A stretch of 64,000 nucleotides of DNA from Zygnema cylindricum (GCA_037447655.1 JBBHKE010002853.1:124001-188000); one strand, 5' to 3'; counted from the stretch's first letter, positions 16,648 to 27,332 are shown. Notes: generated by a model not told the origin, from the letters alone. Translations and numbers: made by a program.

Positions 16648-16916
16648 TTACCGTTCAGGTTAACCCAATCCGTTTCTCAAACTTTTCACGGCGGAAAATC
16701 ACCAAGACCATTTAAATCCGTGTACCAATGGGAATTTAAGAATGCTCGTGTACATGGCTCACTTGGGAACCAATCTAATTCTGAAAGGATTGGTTTCAGC
16801 TCCAATAGAAAATCAGATAGCTTCCAGCTCAGAATTCTCGGTCTGCGCTTATTGCGCATTCATGGGTTTATCCCAATCCGGTCATTCACACGACTTTACG
16901 TGTTCACACCTAGGAT
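16648..16916. repeat. Dispersed direct repeat, copy 2
   Basis: Second copy of the 15211-15478 repeat in the same orientation, with similar length and small substitutions and indels. No coding function is seen. Confidence 0.75.
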
Positions 16917-17229
16917 AAAAATTAAAAAATCCGATTGTATGATACGATTCCGCTCGTACGATTTAACAATAAAAATAAAATACAAAACACACTGTTTGCC
17001 GTACGAATTAAAGACAAAGAATTAAAGTGGGTGGCAACTTTTTCGCTTTTTTTTCCCCCTATTTTCGCCTTTTCGTGTCTATGTCCACAACCAAACATAT
17101 TTCCTCTAAGCTAATACTTTTGTAAAAAAGTACAAGAGGCTTAAAATTCTACGTGGACACCCAAAAATAGACTGTACAAAAATGTACACTTTCAGGGGAA
17201 CTTGCTAGGTTACTGTGTCCACCGAAATC

Positions 17230-17660
17230 CGTGAATAAGGATAAAATCCCATTAGGCGGTCCCAGTAAATGTACCGAAAAATCTACTGGCAACGTTTACT
17301 GGAAGAGTATTCTATTTTGTCGGGCCGGTAACTTACATACCTCAATAATGATTGGCGCCACATAGGTTAGAGTCCAGATTCAAAAAATATTGAAAAAATC
17401 TACAAACGGAATGTCAGAAAGACACATCTATACGACCGGAGGTGGTTAATGATTCGTACTTAAAGTTTGCAACGCGATTTTGATTTTGAAAACGGTTATC
17501 AAAATTTCGAAACGGAATGGCAAAAAAACGCGGCAAACTTTGAAAGTCGCGAAATACTTTAAATATCAGTGGAAGTCAGACGGAGCGTGCGAGAATATTT
17601 TTGGCTCACCAACATCCAGCGTGGCAGGCGGCATGGCTGGTAAGACAAAGTTGCATGGCC
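17230..17660. repeat. Left part of a foldback-family repeat interrupted by the copia composite
   Basis: The end reads cccattaggcggtcccagta. The segment resembles 55130-55330 and 55730-56100 (for example gtggttaatgattcgtac and the caaactttgaa phrase). It runs to the CTGTA target duplication at 17661-17665 and resumes at 25823. The phrase ccagcgtggcaggcggcatg at 17618 reappears inverted near 26503, so the interrupted repeat was a long inverted-repeat element. Confidence 0.6.
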
Positions 17661-17665
17661 CTGTA

Positions 17666-18837
17666 TGAAACTCTGAGACCTCCATTGGCCCTCAGAGTAT
17701 GCAGATCCAAAAGAAGCTAATCTAGATAGTGTTGACTCCAAGTTGATATAAACCCAAATCACTGACCCCTTTACAGTCAAAACCCCAATATAGATTCACC
17801 CCTGTGAAATAACACTTTCTGTGTGCTCAGTTCCACCACAGAATGCAAAGTTAGAATATGAGATTTGGACACATTCACCCACTTTGACTTTCCCTTAGAA
17901 ATACAGCCACCCTGGTAGACAAAAAACTTTGACCGACTACACCCCTGTGTAGCCTGGACTCCCCTGAGTCCGCAGCAAAAAGAATCACTGAAAATGGTCA
18001 AGTAAATTGATAGTTATGGCTGGCCAAAGTTTGCCATTTATACAAGGTGCTCTCTAGGAGAGGCAGCTACTTACCCAAAATTTTCTAAGTCCTATCCCCC
18101 CCTCTAAAACTCTATCTACTGAAGTACAACACCAATTAAAATACTGTGTCGTACATAAAAGTACAGGTGCCGGTGTACTTTATGTACGACCATCGTACGA
18201 CATGGCCAAAATGTCGACACATGTCATATCGGGATTCGTTTCCGTAATCTCCGAGGTTGCCGCAATCCAATGTGGTTTTGCCACGTGTCATTCGATGTGG
18301 CGGTGATCGCAAACTGCCAAAATCCTATTCCGCGATCTCGGCATCTTTCGCGGCCGTCCGATCAAATCCGGATTTCAATCATAGCCGTCATAAATACTTG
18401 CGCGGTATTCTTTTTGATGTCTAACAAGATGCGCGGTATTTATTTTGTAACCGTATCGTACTTTGTACTTTATATAACTGTATCTATGCACTACGTATAC
18501 ATTTCTAGTTAAATGATAAAGTCTACGTGAAACTAAGTAAATAATTATCAAACCTAATGTGTTTCAGTACTAGCGCTAGACTAAACGGTTAAAGCTACTG
18601 GCTATTACCGATTGTCAGACGACAGGTACCAGGATCAATTCCTGTGACCGTCAACTAGCTTTTGGTAAGAGCACCTAATTTACCCCTTGTCTACTCTAGA
18701 GAGCTTAGGCAACCATGGCTCTAGCTCCCTATCTAGCCTTCAGTGAGTGTGGGGGCTTGGAAAGGGGATTTAGAGGCAGATTGCCTCTGCCTTTTTCTAT
18801 CCTATTTACAGACCTAGAAAATACACAAATATTAACA
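17666..18837 (-). repeat. 3' LTR of copia element X
   Basis: 1172 bases, starting TGTTAATATTTGTG and ending GTCTCAGAGTTTCA on the minus strand. A purine tract aaaataaggggag lies just inside. It is almost identical to 24641-25817; for example, a stretch of 240 bases at 18270 translates identically to the one at 25241. That similarity implies recent insertion. It carries the antisense tRNA-like module at 18571-18653 and a TATAAATGG-type box near 18036-18046. Confidence 0.9.
18571..18653 (+). other. tRNA-like module in 3' LTR of element X, antisense
   Basis: CGGTTAAAGCT followed by GGATCAATTCC (18632-18642), with flanking CCAGG/CCTGT able to form a T-arm-like hairpin. The identical copy in the 5' LTR is at about 25544-25626. 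It lies about 185-265 bases from the LTR's 5' end, comparable to the other LTRs in the window. Confidence 0.6.
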
Positions 18838-19118
18838 CTCCCCTTATTTTCTAGTCTATTTTCCTTTCAACTCCCACACAAAAAAAAACCAAAGTACTCC
18901 CTCCCGATTTTTTTTTCTTTTTTTTTTTCTTTTTCTTTTATAAACCTTTATGACAATACCCTCACATTTTAAAAGGTCCATTAGATGAGCTGAAAAAAAC
19001 ATTCGATCTTGTTGATCACATATTTTATTAAGCATCCCAATTTTCCTAACCCCGAGCAAAGATTTTATCCACCTCATCACTTTTTCATCCACTCACAACC
19101 CGATTTCTCTCTTGCAAT

Positions 19119-20285
19119 CTAACAGCCTGCCCCATCTCCAATCTGCAACATATACCCGGATGATAACCCTTTTACAGGCACATCTTCACAAGCGACATCA
19201 CACCAAGTAGTGATGTCAAATCCATCCACCTCCAAATATTCCCAAAAACCACTAGTCCCCACTAAGTTCCTCATAAGATCTACATCTTCCGTACTCATAT
19301 TTTTATCCATGATAACTACCCCATTTTTTGAAATTCCCTCACTCTCTCCCATGGAATTCTTTCCACTATCACTTTCTATTTTAATTCCCAATAAATATTT
19401 CTTCTCCCCTAAACCTTTAATCAAATATTTCTCTTCTCACCTATCCTTTAAAACCTCTTCGAGTTTCACTTCTCCCCTTTCCTCGGAATCCGTTGAAGTC
19501 TCCCTTTCCGACCTGTTTTCTGTTTCCCTATTGTCTATAAAATTATCCTCATTAATTTTATCTTTCCCGTTTTCACTTATGGATCCTAGATCTGACTTTC
19601 TCATTTCTAAATCATACACTCTACACTCCTCGACATCCTCAAGTACCTCTTCTCTCGTTACTTCCCTTATACCTCCAAAAGCACACTGTTGCCTTCGTCC
19701 AATTTCTGTGTACTTTTCTCTCTTCCCCATTCTACCGATGTGAAGAAGCTCCAATTTTTCTTCATCCTCTTTCTCCTCTTCCTCTTCGTCCTCCACATCC
19801 ACATTCCAACTTCTAAGTTTTTCCAAACAAGGGCATTCTTCCATATAATGACCCGGTTCCCTACAAAAGAAGCAAACCCCTTTTTTCAATGCTCCCGTGA
19901 CTTTTCCTCTCCCTCTTTTTCCACCAAAGTTCCTATAAGGTTTGCCTTTGTCTTTCTTCCTCTCATCACGCTTCCGTTCGTCACCACCGTTCCTCTCATC
20001 ACGCTTCCGCTCGTCACCACCGTTCCTCTCATCACGCTTCCGCTCGTCACCGCGGTTCCTCTCATCACGCTTCCGCCTATCTCCACCAGCTGAAAATGCA
20101 TTGACCCTGTCCCTTCCCCTACGAAGCTCCAAAGTGCTCTCCCTTACAAGAATTATCCCCATGGTAAAGCTCCAAGTCCATGAGGAGCCATCCATTGCCT
20201 GCATACGACAAATAATGTTTTCGTACTCACTTGGGAGTTTCATAAGTAGTGTATTAATCTTACTCTCCTCAGATTCTACATATCC
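19119..20285 (-). pseudogene. Element X: gag fused to RT/RNase H remnants (truncated gag-only copia)
   Basis: The frame covers the C-terminal half of gag (YVESEESKINTLLMKLPSEY), a basic 11-residue repeat RDERNGGDERK in about four copies (20085-19960), and a CCHC knuckle CFFCREPGHYMEEC. It continues with no protease or integrase into KYLLGIKIESDSG, DVDLMRNLVGTSGF and DITTWCDVACEDVP. Those match the RT end and RNase H start of the full pol at 60908-62941. A ~30-base insertion near 19408-19440 adds an in-frame TGA. The N-terminal part of gag is missing at the junction with Y's LTR (20285/20286). Confidence 0.8.
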
Positions 20286-20652
20286 TGAAACTCTGAGACC
20301 TCCATTGGCCCTCAGAGTATGCAGATCCAAAAGAAGCTAATCTAGATAGTGCCGATTCCAAGTTAATATAAACCCAAGTGACTGACCCCTTGACAGGCAG
20401 AACCCCAATATTGATTCACCCCTGTGAAATAACACTTTCTGTGTGCTCAGTTCCACCACAGAATGCAAAGTTAGAATATGAGATTTGGACACATACACCC
20501 ACTTTGACTTTCCCTTAGAAATACAGCCACCCTCGCAGACAAAAACTATGACCGACTACACCCCTGCGTAGCCTGGACTCCCCTGAGTCCGCAGCAAAAA
20601 GAATCACTGAAAATGGTCAAGTAAATTGATTGTTATGGCTGGCCAAAGGTTG

Positions 20653-20663
20653 CCATTTATACA
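20653..20663 (-). promoter_or_regulatory. LTR TATA box (element Y)
   Basis: TGTATAAATGG on the minus strand, followed by GCAAACTTTGG-type sequence. The equivalents are at about 23773-23783 (Y 5' LTR), 60055-60065 (element C, TGTATAAATTGG) and in the other LTRs. This marks the likely U3/R boundary for Pol II transcription of the element on the minus strand. Confidence 0.7.
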
Positions 20664-20765
20664 GGGTGCTCTCTGGGAGAGGCAGCTGCCTACCCAAAAT
20701 TTTCTAAGTCCTAAACCCTCTCTAAAACTCTATCTACTGAAGTACGGCACCAATCAAATTACTGT

Positions 20766-21120
20766 GTCGTACAGAAAAGTACAGGTGCCGGTGTACTTTT
20801 TGTACGGCCATTGTACGACATGGCCAAAATGTCGACACGTGTCAAATCAGGATTAGTTCCTGTAATCTCCGAAATTCCCGTAGTCCAATGTTATCACGCC
20901 ACGTGTCACCTGACGTGACAAAGACCGTAAAACGCCAAAAGTACCTTTTCCGTGATCGCGGCGCTTATCGTAGCCGTCCGATCAAAATCGGCTATAATCT
21001 TAGCCGCTGAAATTCGACGCGCGGTATTTGTTTTGCTATCGAAACAAATGCGCGGTATTTGTTTCGCTGTCGAAACAAATGCGCGGTATTTGTTTCGCTA
21101 TCGAAACAAAAGCGCGGTAT
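20766..21120 (-). promoter_or_regulatory. U3 palindrome cluster: GTAC inverted repeats, G-box, TTTGTTTCG hairpins
   Basis: Upstream of the TATA box lie, in order on the plus strand: a GTAC-rich inverted repeat (20766-20819, gtcgtaca to tgtacgac); a G-box CACGTG at 20900-20905 with a nearby TGACGT; and three tandem 34-base units (21018-21118). Each unit contains the hairpin tttgtttcgctatcgaaaca. One or two units, and the GTAC and CACGTG elements, recur in the LTRs of X, C, D and E. CACGTG and TGACGT are known plant bZIP/bHLH target motifs; their use here is inferred. Confidence 0.6.
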
Positions 21121-21257
21121 CCGTTCTGCCCCCCCATTCCGTACTTCGTACTAAATTAAACTGTTTCTATGTACTAAGTATCTATTTACCCGTTAAACGG
21201 ATTAATCTACATTTAACGATTTATATATTTGTCAAACCTTATATATCGTAAAATCTG

Positions 21258-21341
21258 TTCTAGACATAACGGCTAGAGCTAACGGCTAGTGCGGATTGAC
21301 GGCCGGTAGGTACCAGGATCAATTCCTGGGTCCGTCAACTA
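21258..21341 (+). other. tRNA-like module in LTR of element Y, antisense to the element
   Basis: A GGCTAGAGC D-arm-like phrase is followed about 45 bases later by GGATCAATTCC (21316-21326), a B-box variant. The T-arm can fold with a perfect 5-bp stem, CCAGG and CCTGG, around loop ATCAATT. No matching acceptor stem is seen, so this is not a functional tRNA gene. It could be a Pol III type 2 promoter relic or a structured element. A second copy sits in the 5' LTR at about 24378-24462. Confidence 0.65.
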
Positions 21342-21543
21342 ACTTTTGGTAAGTCTACCTAATTTACCCCCTGTCTTCTCTAGAGAGCCTAGGCAACCAT
21401 GGCTCTAGCTCCCTATCCAGCCTTCAGTGACTACAACAAGTATGGGAGCTTGGAAAAGGGAGTTAGAGGCAGACCGCCTCAGCTCTTTTTCTATCCTAAT
21501 ACAGACCTATAAAATACTCAAATATCAACACTCCCCTTATTTT

Positions 21544-23405
21544 CTAGTCTATTTTCAACTTCCACAAACAAGTAAACAAACACCCCCTCCCCTTTTTCTT
21601 TTTCTTTTTCCTTTTTCCTTTTCCTTTCATAAAACTTAAGTATTTAACACAGTGCATTAAATGAACTGAAATGATAATTGTATCACACATTTTATTTAAC
21701 ATCCCATTTTTCTTAAATCCGAGCAAAGATTTTACCCACCTCTTCCCTTTTCCATCCACACTAAATCCACTTTCCCTCTTGAAATTCAAACAACCAGCCC
21801 CATCCCCAACCTTCAACACATACCCGGATGATAACCTTTTTACAGGCACATCTTCACAAGAGACATCACACCAAGTAGTGATGTCAAATCCATCCACCTC
21901 CAAATATTCCCAAAAACCACTAGTCCCCACTAAGTTCCTCATAAGATCTACATCTTCCGTAATCATATTTTTATCCATGATAATTACCCCATTTTCTGAA
22001 CTTCCCTCACTGTCTCCCATGGAATTCTTTCCACTATCACTTTCTATTTTAATTCCCAATAAATATTTCTCTTCTCCCCTATCCTTTAAAACCCCCTCTA
22101 GAAATAATTCTCCCTTTTCCTCGGAATCCGTTGAAGTCTCCCTTTCCGACCAGTTTTCTATTTCCAAAATATCTATGAAACTATCCTCAATATTTTGAAC
22201 TTCTTCAAGTATCTCCTCTCTCTTTACTTCCCTTATACCTCCAAAAGCACACTGTTGCCTTCGTCCAATTTCTGTGTACTTTTCTATCTTCCCCATTCTA
22301 TCGATGTGAAGAAGCTCCAATTTTTCTTCATCCTCTTTCTCCTTTTCCTCTTCGTCCTCCTCATCCACATTCCAACTTCTAAGTTTTTCCAAACAAGGGC
22401 ATTCCTCCATATAATGACCTGGTTCCCTACAAAAGAAGCAAACCCCTTTTTTCAAAGCTCCCGTGTCTTTTCCTCTCCCTCTTTTTCCACCAAAGTTCCG
22501 ATAAGGTTTACCTTTGTCTTTCTTCCTCTCATCACGCTTCCGCTCGTCACCACCGTTCCTCTCAACATGCTTCCGCTCGTCACCGCCGTTCCTCTCATCA
22601 TGCTTCCGCCAATCACCACCAGCTGAAAATGCATTGACCCTGTCCTTTCCCCTACGAAGCTCCAAAGTGCTTTCCCTCACAAGAATTATCCCCATGGTAA
22701 AGCTCCAAGTCCATGAGGAGCCATCCATTGCCTGCATACGATAAATAATGCTTTCCTACTCACTTGGGAGTTTCATAAGTAGTGTATTAATCTTACTCAA
22801 CTCAGATTCTACATATCCCGCGCTAGCTAGCTCAACATATAACGCAGCAATATCATTGCAAAACTCTATCATGCTACCGCCTTTATAAACATAGGCATCT
22901 ATTTCCTGTTTTACTAATTGCTGCCTCTGAATAGTCTCACTCTTATAAATCTGAATTAGTACTTCCCCTATCTCTGAAGACTTGGTTAGACTTAAAAGAG
23001 TGATAGCTATCGGCTTAGACACATATCTAAGTATGAGATGTTTTGCTAAAGTGTTTTTGTATTCCCATATTTTTCTGTCAGTTTTAATCCCTACATGTGG
23101 TACCATAGCTGAGAGCCTAGCTCCCCTCACCATAGGTGTCCCTTTTTCCTTCTCCCCTATTTCCCCATCCACGGAAAGATTCTTCCCTTCACCTTCTGAT
23201 GCATCTGAGCTCCGGATGATATTCTGGGCAGCCTCAGATGAATCTCCATAGTAAGCTTCTCCAAAGCCAGGTGGCGGACATCTCACTTGTCCCGAAACAA
23301 TTCCCCATAAGTGCTTCTCGAAAAAACAATCCCGCCATTGTAAACTCCCAATAAGTAAAGTCTGTTCCATCGAACATAGGAACCCTAGATGGTGGGCCCA
23401 TAACC
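21544..23405 (-). pseudogene. Element Y: gag fused to RT/RNase H remnants (gag-only copia)
   Basis: Translation starts just inside the LTR (MGPPSRVPMFDGTDFTYWEF, from about 23400) and shows a copia gag. A frameshift near 23320 precedes EKHLWGIVSGQV. The body runs to KLPSE, where a TAG replaces a Tyr codon seen in element X (22755-22757). From 22737 a 397-codon open frame follows: gag C-terminus, basic RDERNGGDERK-type repeats, CCHC knuckle (residues 100-113), acidic linker, then RT/RNase H scraps (KYLLGIKIESD, DVDLMRNLVGTSGF, DITTWCDVSCEDVP) and a Lys-rich tail. Protease, integrase and the RT catalytic core are absent. It resembles the known class of non-autonomous TR-GAG elements, which would need pol from an autonomous relative. 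Confidence 0.8.
23390..23405 (-). other. Primer binding site complementary to the anticodon arm of initiator tRNA-Met
   Basis: Directly next to the 5' LTR of Y (which ends at 23406), the minus strand reads GGTTATGGGCCCACCA. As I recall plant initiator tRNA-Met, this is complementary for 16 bases to its anticodon stem-loop (TGGTGGGCCCATAACC), not to the 3' acceptor end. Internal priming by a cleaved initiator tRNA half is known for Drosophila copia. A degenerate equivalent, GGTTATGGGCCAACC, lies at about 44937-44951. Confidence 0.75.
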
Positions 23406-24640
23406 TGAAACTCTGAGACCTCCATTGGCCCTCAGAGTATGCAGATCCAAAAGAAGCTAATCTAGATAGTGCCAACTCCAAGTTAATATAAACCCAAGTG
23501 ACTGACCCCTTGACAGGCAGAACCCCAATATTGATTCACCCCTGTGAAATAACACTTTCTGTGTGCTCAGTTCCACCACAGAATGCAAAGTTAGAATATG
23601 AGATTTGGACACATTCACCCACTTTGACTTTCCCTTAGAAATACAGCCACCCTCGCAGACAAAAACTATGACCGACTACACCCCTGTGTAGCCTGGACTC
23701 CCCTGAGTCCGCAGCAAAAAGAATCACTGAAAATGGTCAAGTAAATTGATTGTTATGGCTGGCCAAAGTTTGCCATTTATACAGGGTGCTCTCAGGGAGA
23801 GGCAGCTGCCTACCCAAAATTTTCTAAGTCCTAAACCCTCTCTAAAACTCTATCTACTGAAGTACGGCACCAATCAAATTACTGTGTCGTACAGAAAAGT
23901 ACAGGTGCCGGTGTACTTTTTGTATGGCCATTGTACGACATGGCCAAAATGTCGACACGTGTCAAATCAGGATTAGTTCCTGTAATCTCCGGAATTCCCG
24001 TAGTCCAATGTTATCACGCCACGTGTCACCTGACGTGACAAAGACCGTAAAACGCCAGAAGTACCTTTTCCGTGATCGCGGCGCTTATCGTAGCCGTCCG
24101 ATCAAAACCGGCTATAATCCTAGCCGCTGAAATTCGACGCGCGGTATTTGTTTCGCTATCGAAACAAATGCGCGGTATTTGTTTCGCTGTCGAAACAAAT
24201 GCGCGGTATTTGTTTCGCTATCGAAACAAAAGCGCGGTATCCGTTCTGCACCCCCATTCCGTACTTCGTACTAAATTAAACTGTTTCTATGTACTAAGTA
24301 TCTATTTACCCGTTAAACGGATTAATCTACATTTAACGATTTATATATTTGTCAAACCCTATATATGGTAATATCTGTTCTAGACATAACGGCTAGAGCT
24401 AACGGCTAGTGCAGATTGACGGCCGGAAAGGTACCAGGATCAATTTTTGGGTCCGTCAACTAACTTTTGGTAAGTCTACCTAATTAACCCCTTGTCTTCT
24501 CTAGAGAGCCTAGGCAGCCATGGCTCTAGCTCCCTATCCAGCCTTCAGTGACTAAAACAAGTATGGGAGCTTGGAAAAGGGAGTTAGAGGCAGACCGCCT
24601 CAGCTCTTTTTCTATCCTAATACAGACCTATAAAATACTC
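23406..24640 (-). repeat. 5' LTR of copia element Y (first ~12 bases missing)
   Basis: Nearly identical to 20286-21530. It ends GTCTCAGAGTTTCA beside the PBS. At 24636-24640 it stops short of the usual TGTTGATATTTG start and joins X's LTR. Confidence 0.88.
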
Positions 24641-25817
24641 CATTGGCCCTCAGAGTATGCAGATCCAAAAGAAGCTAATCTAGATAGTGCTGACTCCAAG
24701 TTGATATAAACCCAAATGACTGACCCCTTTACAGTCAAAACCCCAATATAGATTCACCCGTGTGAAATAACACTTTCTGTGTGCTCAGTTCCACCACATA
24801 ATGCAAAGTTAGAATATGAGATTTGGACACATTCACCCACTTTGACTTATCCTTAGAAATACAGCCGTCCTCGCAGACAAAAAACTCTGACCGACTACAC
24901 CCCTGTGTAGCCTGGACTCCCCGAGTCTGCAGCAAAAAGAATCAGTGAAAATGGTCAAGTAAATTTGGTCAAGTAAATTGATAGTTATGGCTGGCCAAAG
25001 TTTGCCATTTATACTAGGTGCTCTCTAGGAGAGGCAGCTACTTACCCAAAATTTTCTAAGTCCTATCCCCCCCTCTAAAACTCTATCTACTGAAGTACAA
25101 CACCAATTAAAATACTGTGTCGTACATAAAAGTACAGGTGCCGGTGTACTTTATGTACGACCATCGTACGACATGGCCAAAATGTCGACACATGTCATAT
25201 CGGGATTCGTTTCCGTAATCTCCGAGGTTGCCGCAATCCAATGTGGTTTTGCCACGTGTCATTCGATGTGGCGGTGATCGCAAACTGCCAAAATCCTATT
25301 CCGCGATCTCGGCATCTTTCGCGGCCGTCCGATCAAATCCGGATTTCAATCATAGCCGTCATAAATACTTGCGCGGTATTCTTTTTGATGTCTAACAAGA
25401 TGCGCGGTATTTATTTTGTAACCGTATCGTACTTTGTACTTTATATAACTGTATCTATGCACTACGTATACATTTCTAGTTAAATGATAAAGTCTACGTG
25501 AAACTAAGTAAATAATTATCAAACCTAATGTGTTTCAGTACTAGCGCTAGACTAAACGGTTAAAGCTACTGGCTATTACCGATTGTCAGACGACAGGTAC
25601 CAGGATCAATTCCTGTGACCGTCAACTAGCTTTTGGTAAGAGCACCTAATTTACCCCTTGTCTACTCTAGAGAGCTTAGGCAACCATGGCTCTAGCTCCC
25701 TATCCAGCCTTCACTGACTACAACAAGTGTGGGGGCTTGGAAAGGGGAGTTAGAGGTAGATTGCCTCTGCCTTTTTCTATCCTATTTACAGTCCTAGAAA
25801 ATACACAAATATCAACA
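24641..25817 (-). repeat. 5' LTR of copia element X (inner end truncated)
   Basis: Nearly identical to 17666-18837 but missing the last ~15 bases at the inner end. A short duplication (gtcaagtaaatttggtcaag) at 24954-24975 distinguishes it from the 3' LTR. The outer end TGTTGATATTTGTG touches the CTGTA target duplication at 25818. Confidence 0.9.
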
Positions 25818-25822
25818 CTGTA

Positions 25823-26525
25823 AGACGTGTAGGCATATGATCGCTTGTTCAAAGTGGATATTATTTTGCTTTTAAACGTGTACCAATGGTACACGACTTT
25901 ACCATGACCAGTATCGTACAACTCTCCTCGCGATGAGAGTATCGTGACACTAGACGATGTGCGCGATTGCTTCGCGGGTTTGAAAAAGTGGAATATCCAA
26001 CGGCCAAGAATTACGCCTACATCATTGGAGCCTCCCAACAACTTTCCAGTAACGATGTTTTGGCTTACAAAAAAAAATTTAAGGTACGGCTTTGTATGGC
26101 GCCGTACGAAAACGTACGGCGTCAGTTACGAACGCAGTTTTTGTCTAATGGAATTCCACCCTATGGGTAGACTTCCATTAAACGAAAAGTGGGGGTTTGT
26201 TACTGGACGCCCTACGTTTTCGCACATCACCATACAAGGCCGTACCTTAAAAAAAAATGTCAGCCGAATCATCGTTACTAAAAAGCGGAGGCTATAATGA
26301 CGTAAGCGTAATTCTTGGCCGTTGGATATCATACATTTTCAGATCCATGTAGCAATCGCGCACATCGTCCAGTGTCAAGAAACTCTCCGCGCAAGGAGAG
26401 TTGTATGATACTGGTTGTGTACCATTGGTACACGTCAAAAAGCAAAAAAATATCCACTTTGAACAATCGATCACAAGCCTACACGTCCTTCAGGGCCATG
26501 TGCCGTCTGCCACGCTGGATGGATG
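25823..26525. mobile_element. Foldback element (long inverted repeat), right portion
   Basis: Bases 25823-26155 and 26170-26489 are imperfect inverted copies of each other. For example, gtgtaccaatggtacac occurs in both arms, agacgtgtaggc faces gcctacacgtcc, and the arms share ttcaaagtggatat. The centre is near 26160. The arms extend outward into 17612-17660 on the left and 26500-26525 on the right, so copia element X inserted into the left arm. No transposase is visible. Short ORFs through it are not conserved between arms. Confidence 0.75.
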
Positions 26526-26833
26526 CAGGTCAACCGGCCGGTCACCAAATGACAACCAATAAGAAACCAACCGAAAACCGGACGCCCCACCAAAAGTACA
26601 ATACTCTCCTCTCGCTATTCATTGACCATAGTTTGACCATATTTTGCCGCGTCTTCTCTATATTCAAATTTTCATTACCAAAATCAAATTCGTCTTTCTG
26701 TACCAAAATTTCAAATCCAAATTCGGAAATCAAATAAAAATTCAGAAATTACGTGGCAAACATTTCGACGAATTCAAAATTCAAAAACAAAAGGTAGGGT
26801 TACGTTTCCCAATATTAGAGGCTCTCTACCTAC

Positions 26834-27332
26834 TGTAACAGGGTTACACAGGTGGGCGCTTAGCGGCTAGGATTCGACTGCTATAGTTGCGGTCCCTGTG
26901 CAGCGCAGCTGCGATCTTAGACGAGCGCAGCGCCGCAGCATAGCAACTTAGCAGTGTAGCAGCTCAGTAGCGCAGCGACATAGCACCGCAACATAGCAAC
27001 GCCGTAAAATGTAGATTGCGCGGTGTAGTTCTAGAAGAATGTTCGGATAAGCCTAGGTTGACCGAGTAGGTCCACGTGTACAGTTGTACAGTTGTGTAGT
27101 ACTAGGTTGACTAGCAGCTAGCTAGTTTAAATAGTGAAGTAGGTCTAGTGAGTGGCAGACTCTTCTTAGAGTAGAACTTCTCAGTGAGCGCAACCTTGTA
27201 TTCTCTCCCCCAAGTAATAAAGCGCAACCTTGTCTGTCAATGTTGGGTGACCCTACTGTTGCTACGGGAAGATCCTTCGTGTGTTTCCGCTGTGCATTGT
27301 AGTGTGCCAAGTGCATTATTATCCCTTTTACA
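26834..27332 (+). repeat. 5' LTR of the gypsy element
   Basis: 499 bases, TGTAACAGGG to CCTTTTACA. It contains a GCAGCG-rich stretch at 26895-27005. The next bases, TGGTATCGAAGC (from 27334), are the likely PBS and resemble, but do not equal, the common TGGTATCAGAGC initiator-Met type. Confidence 0.92.

Larger units (their letters stand above)
20286..21530 (-). repeat. 3' LTR of copia element Y
   Basis: 1245 bases, TGTTGATATTTGAG to GTCTCAGAGTTTCA on the minus strand. The inside purine tract (aaaataaggggag) lies at 21531-21545. It shares almost complete identity with 23406-24640. The outer boundary at 20285/20286 touches X's gag. Confidence 0.9.
17666..25817 (-). mobile_element. Composite of two nested Ty1/copia-derived elements (X containing Y)
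   Basis: The outer element X is bounded by LTRs at 17666-18837 and 24641-25817 and by a perfect 5-bp target duplication, CTGTA, at 17661-17665 and 25818-25822. Inside it lies element Y of a closely related subfamily, with LTRs at 20286-21530 and 23406-24640. Both run on the minus strand. The inner ends of X's 5' LTR and Y's 5' LTR are joined at 24636-24641 through a shared CTC. The end of X's LTR, its PBS, the N-terminal part of its gag and the first ~12 bases of Y's LTR are missing. A deletion therefore followed or accompanied Y's insertion. Confidence 0.85.

Noticed and set aside
18270-18512. An 80-residue ORF found identically at 25241-25483
   Set aside because: The identity reflects LTR identity, not protein constraint. 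It is in the U3 region and lacks family resemblance.
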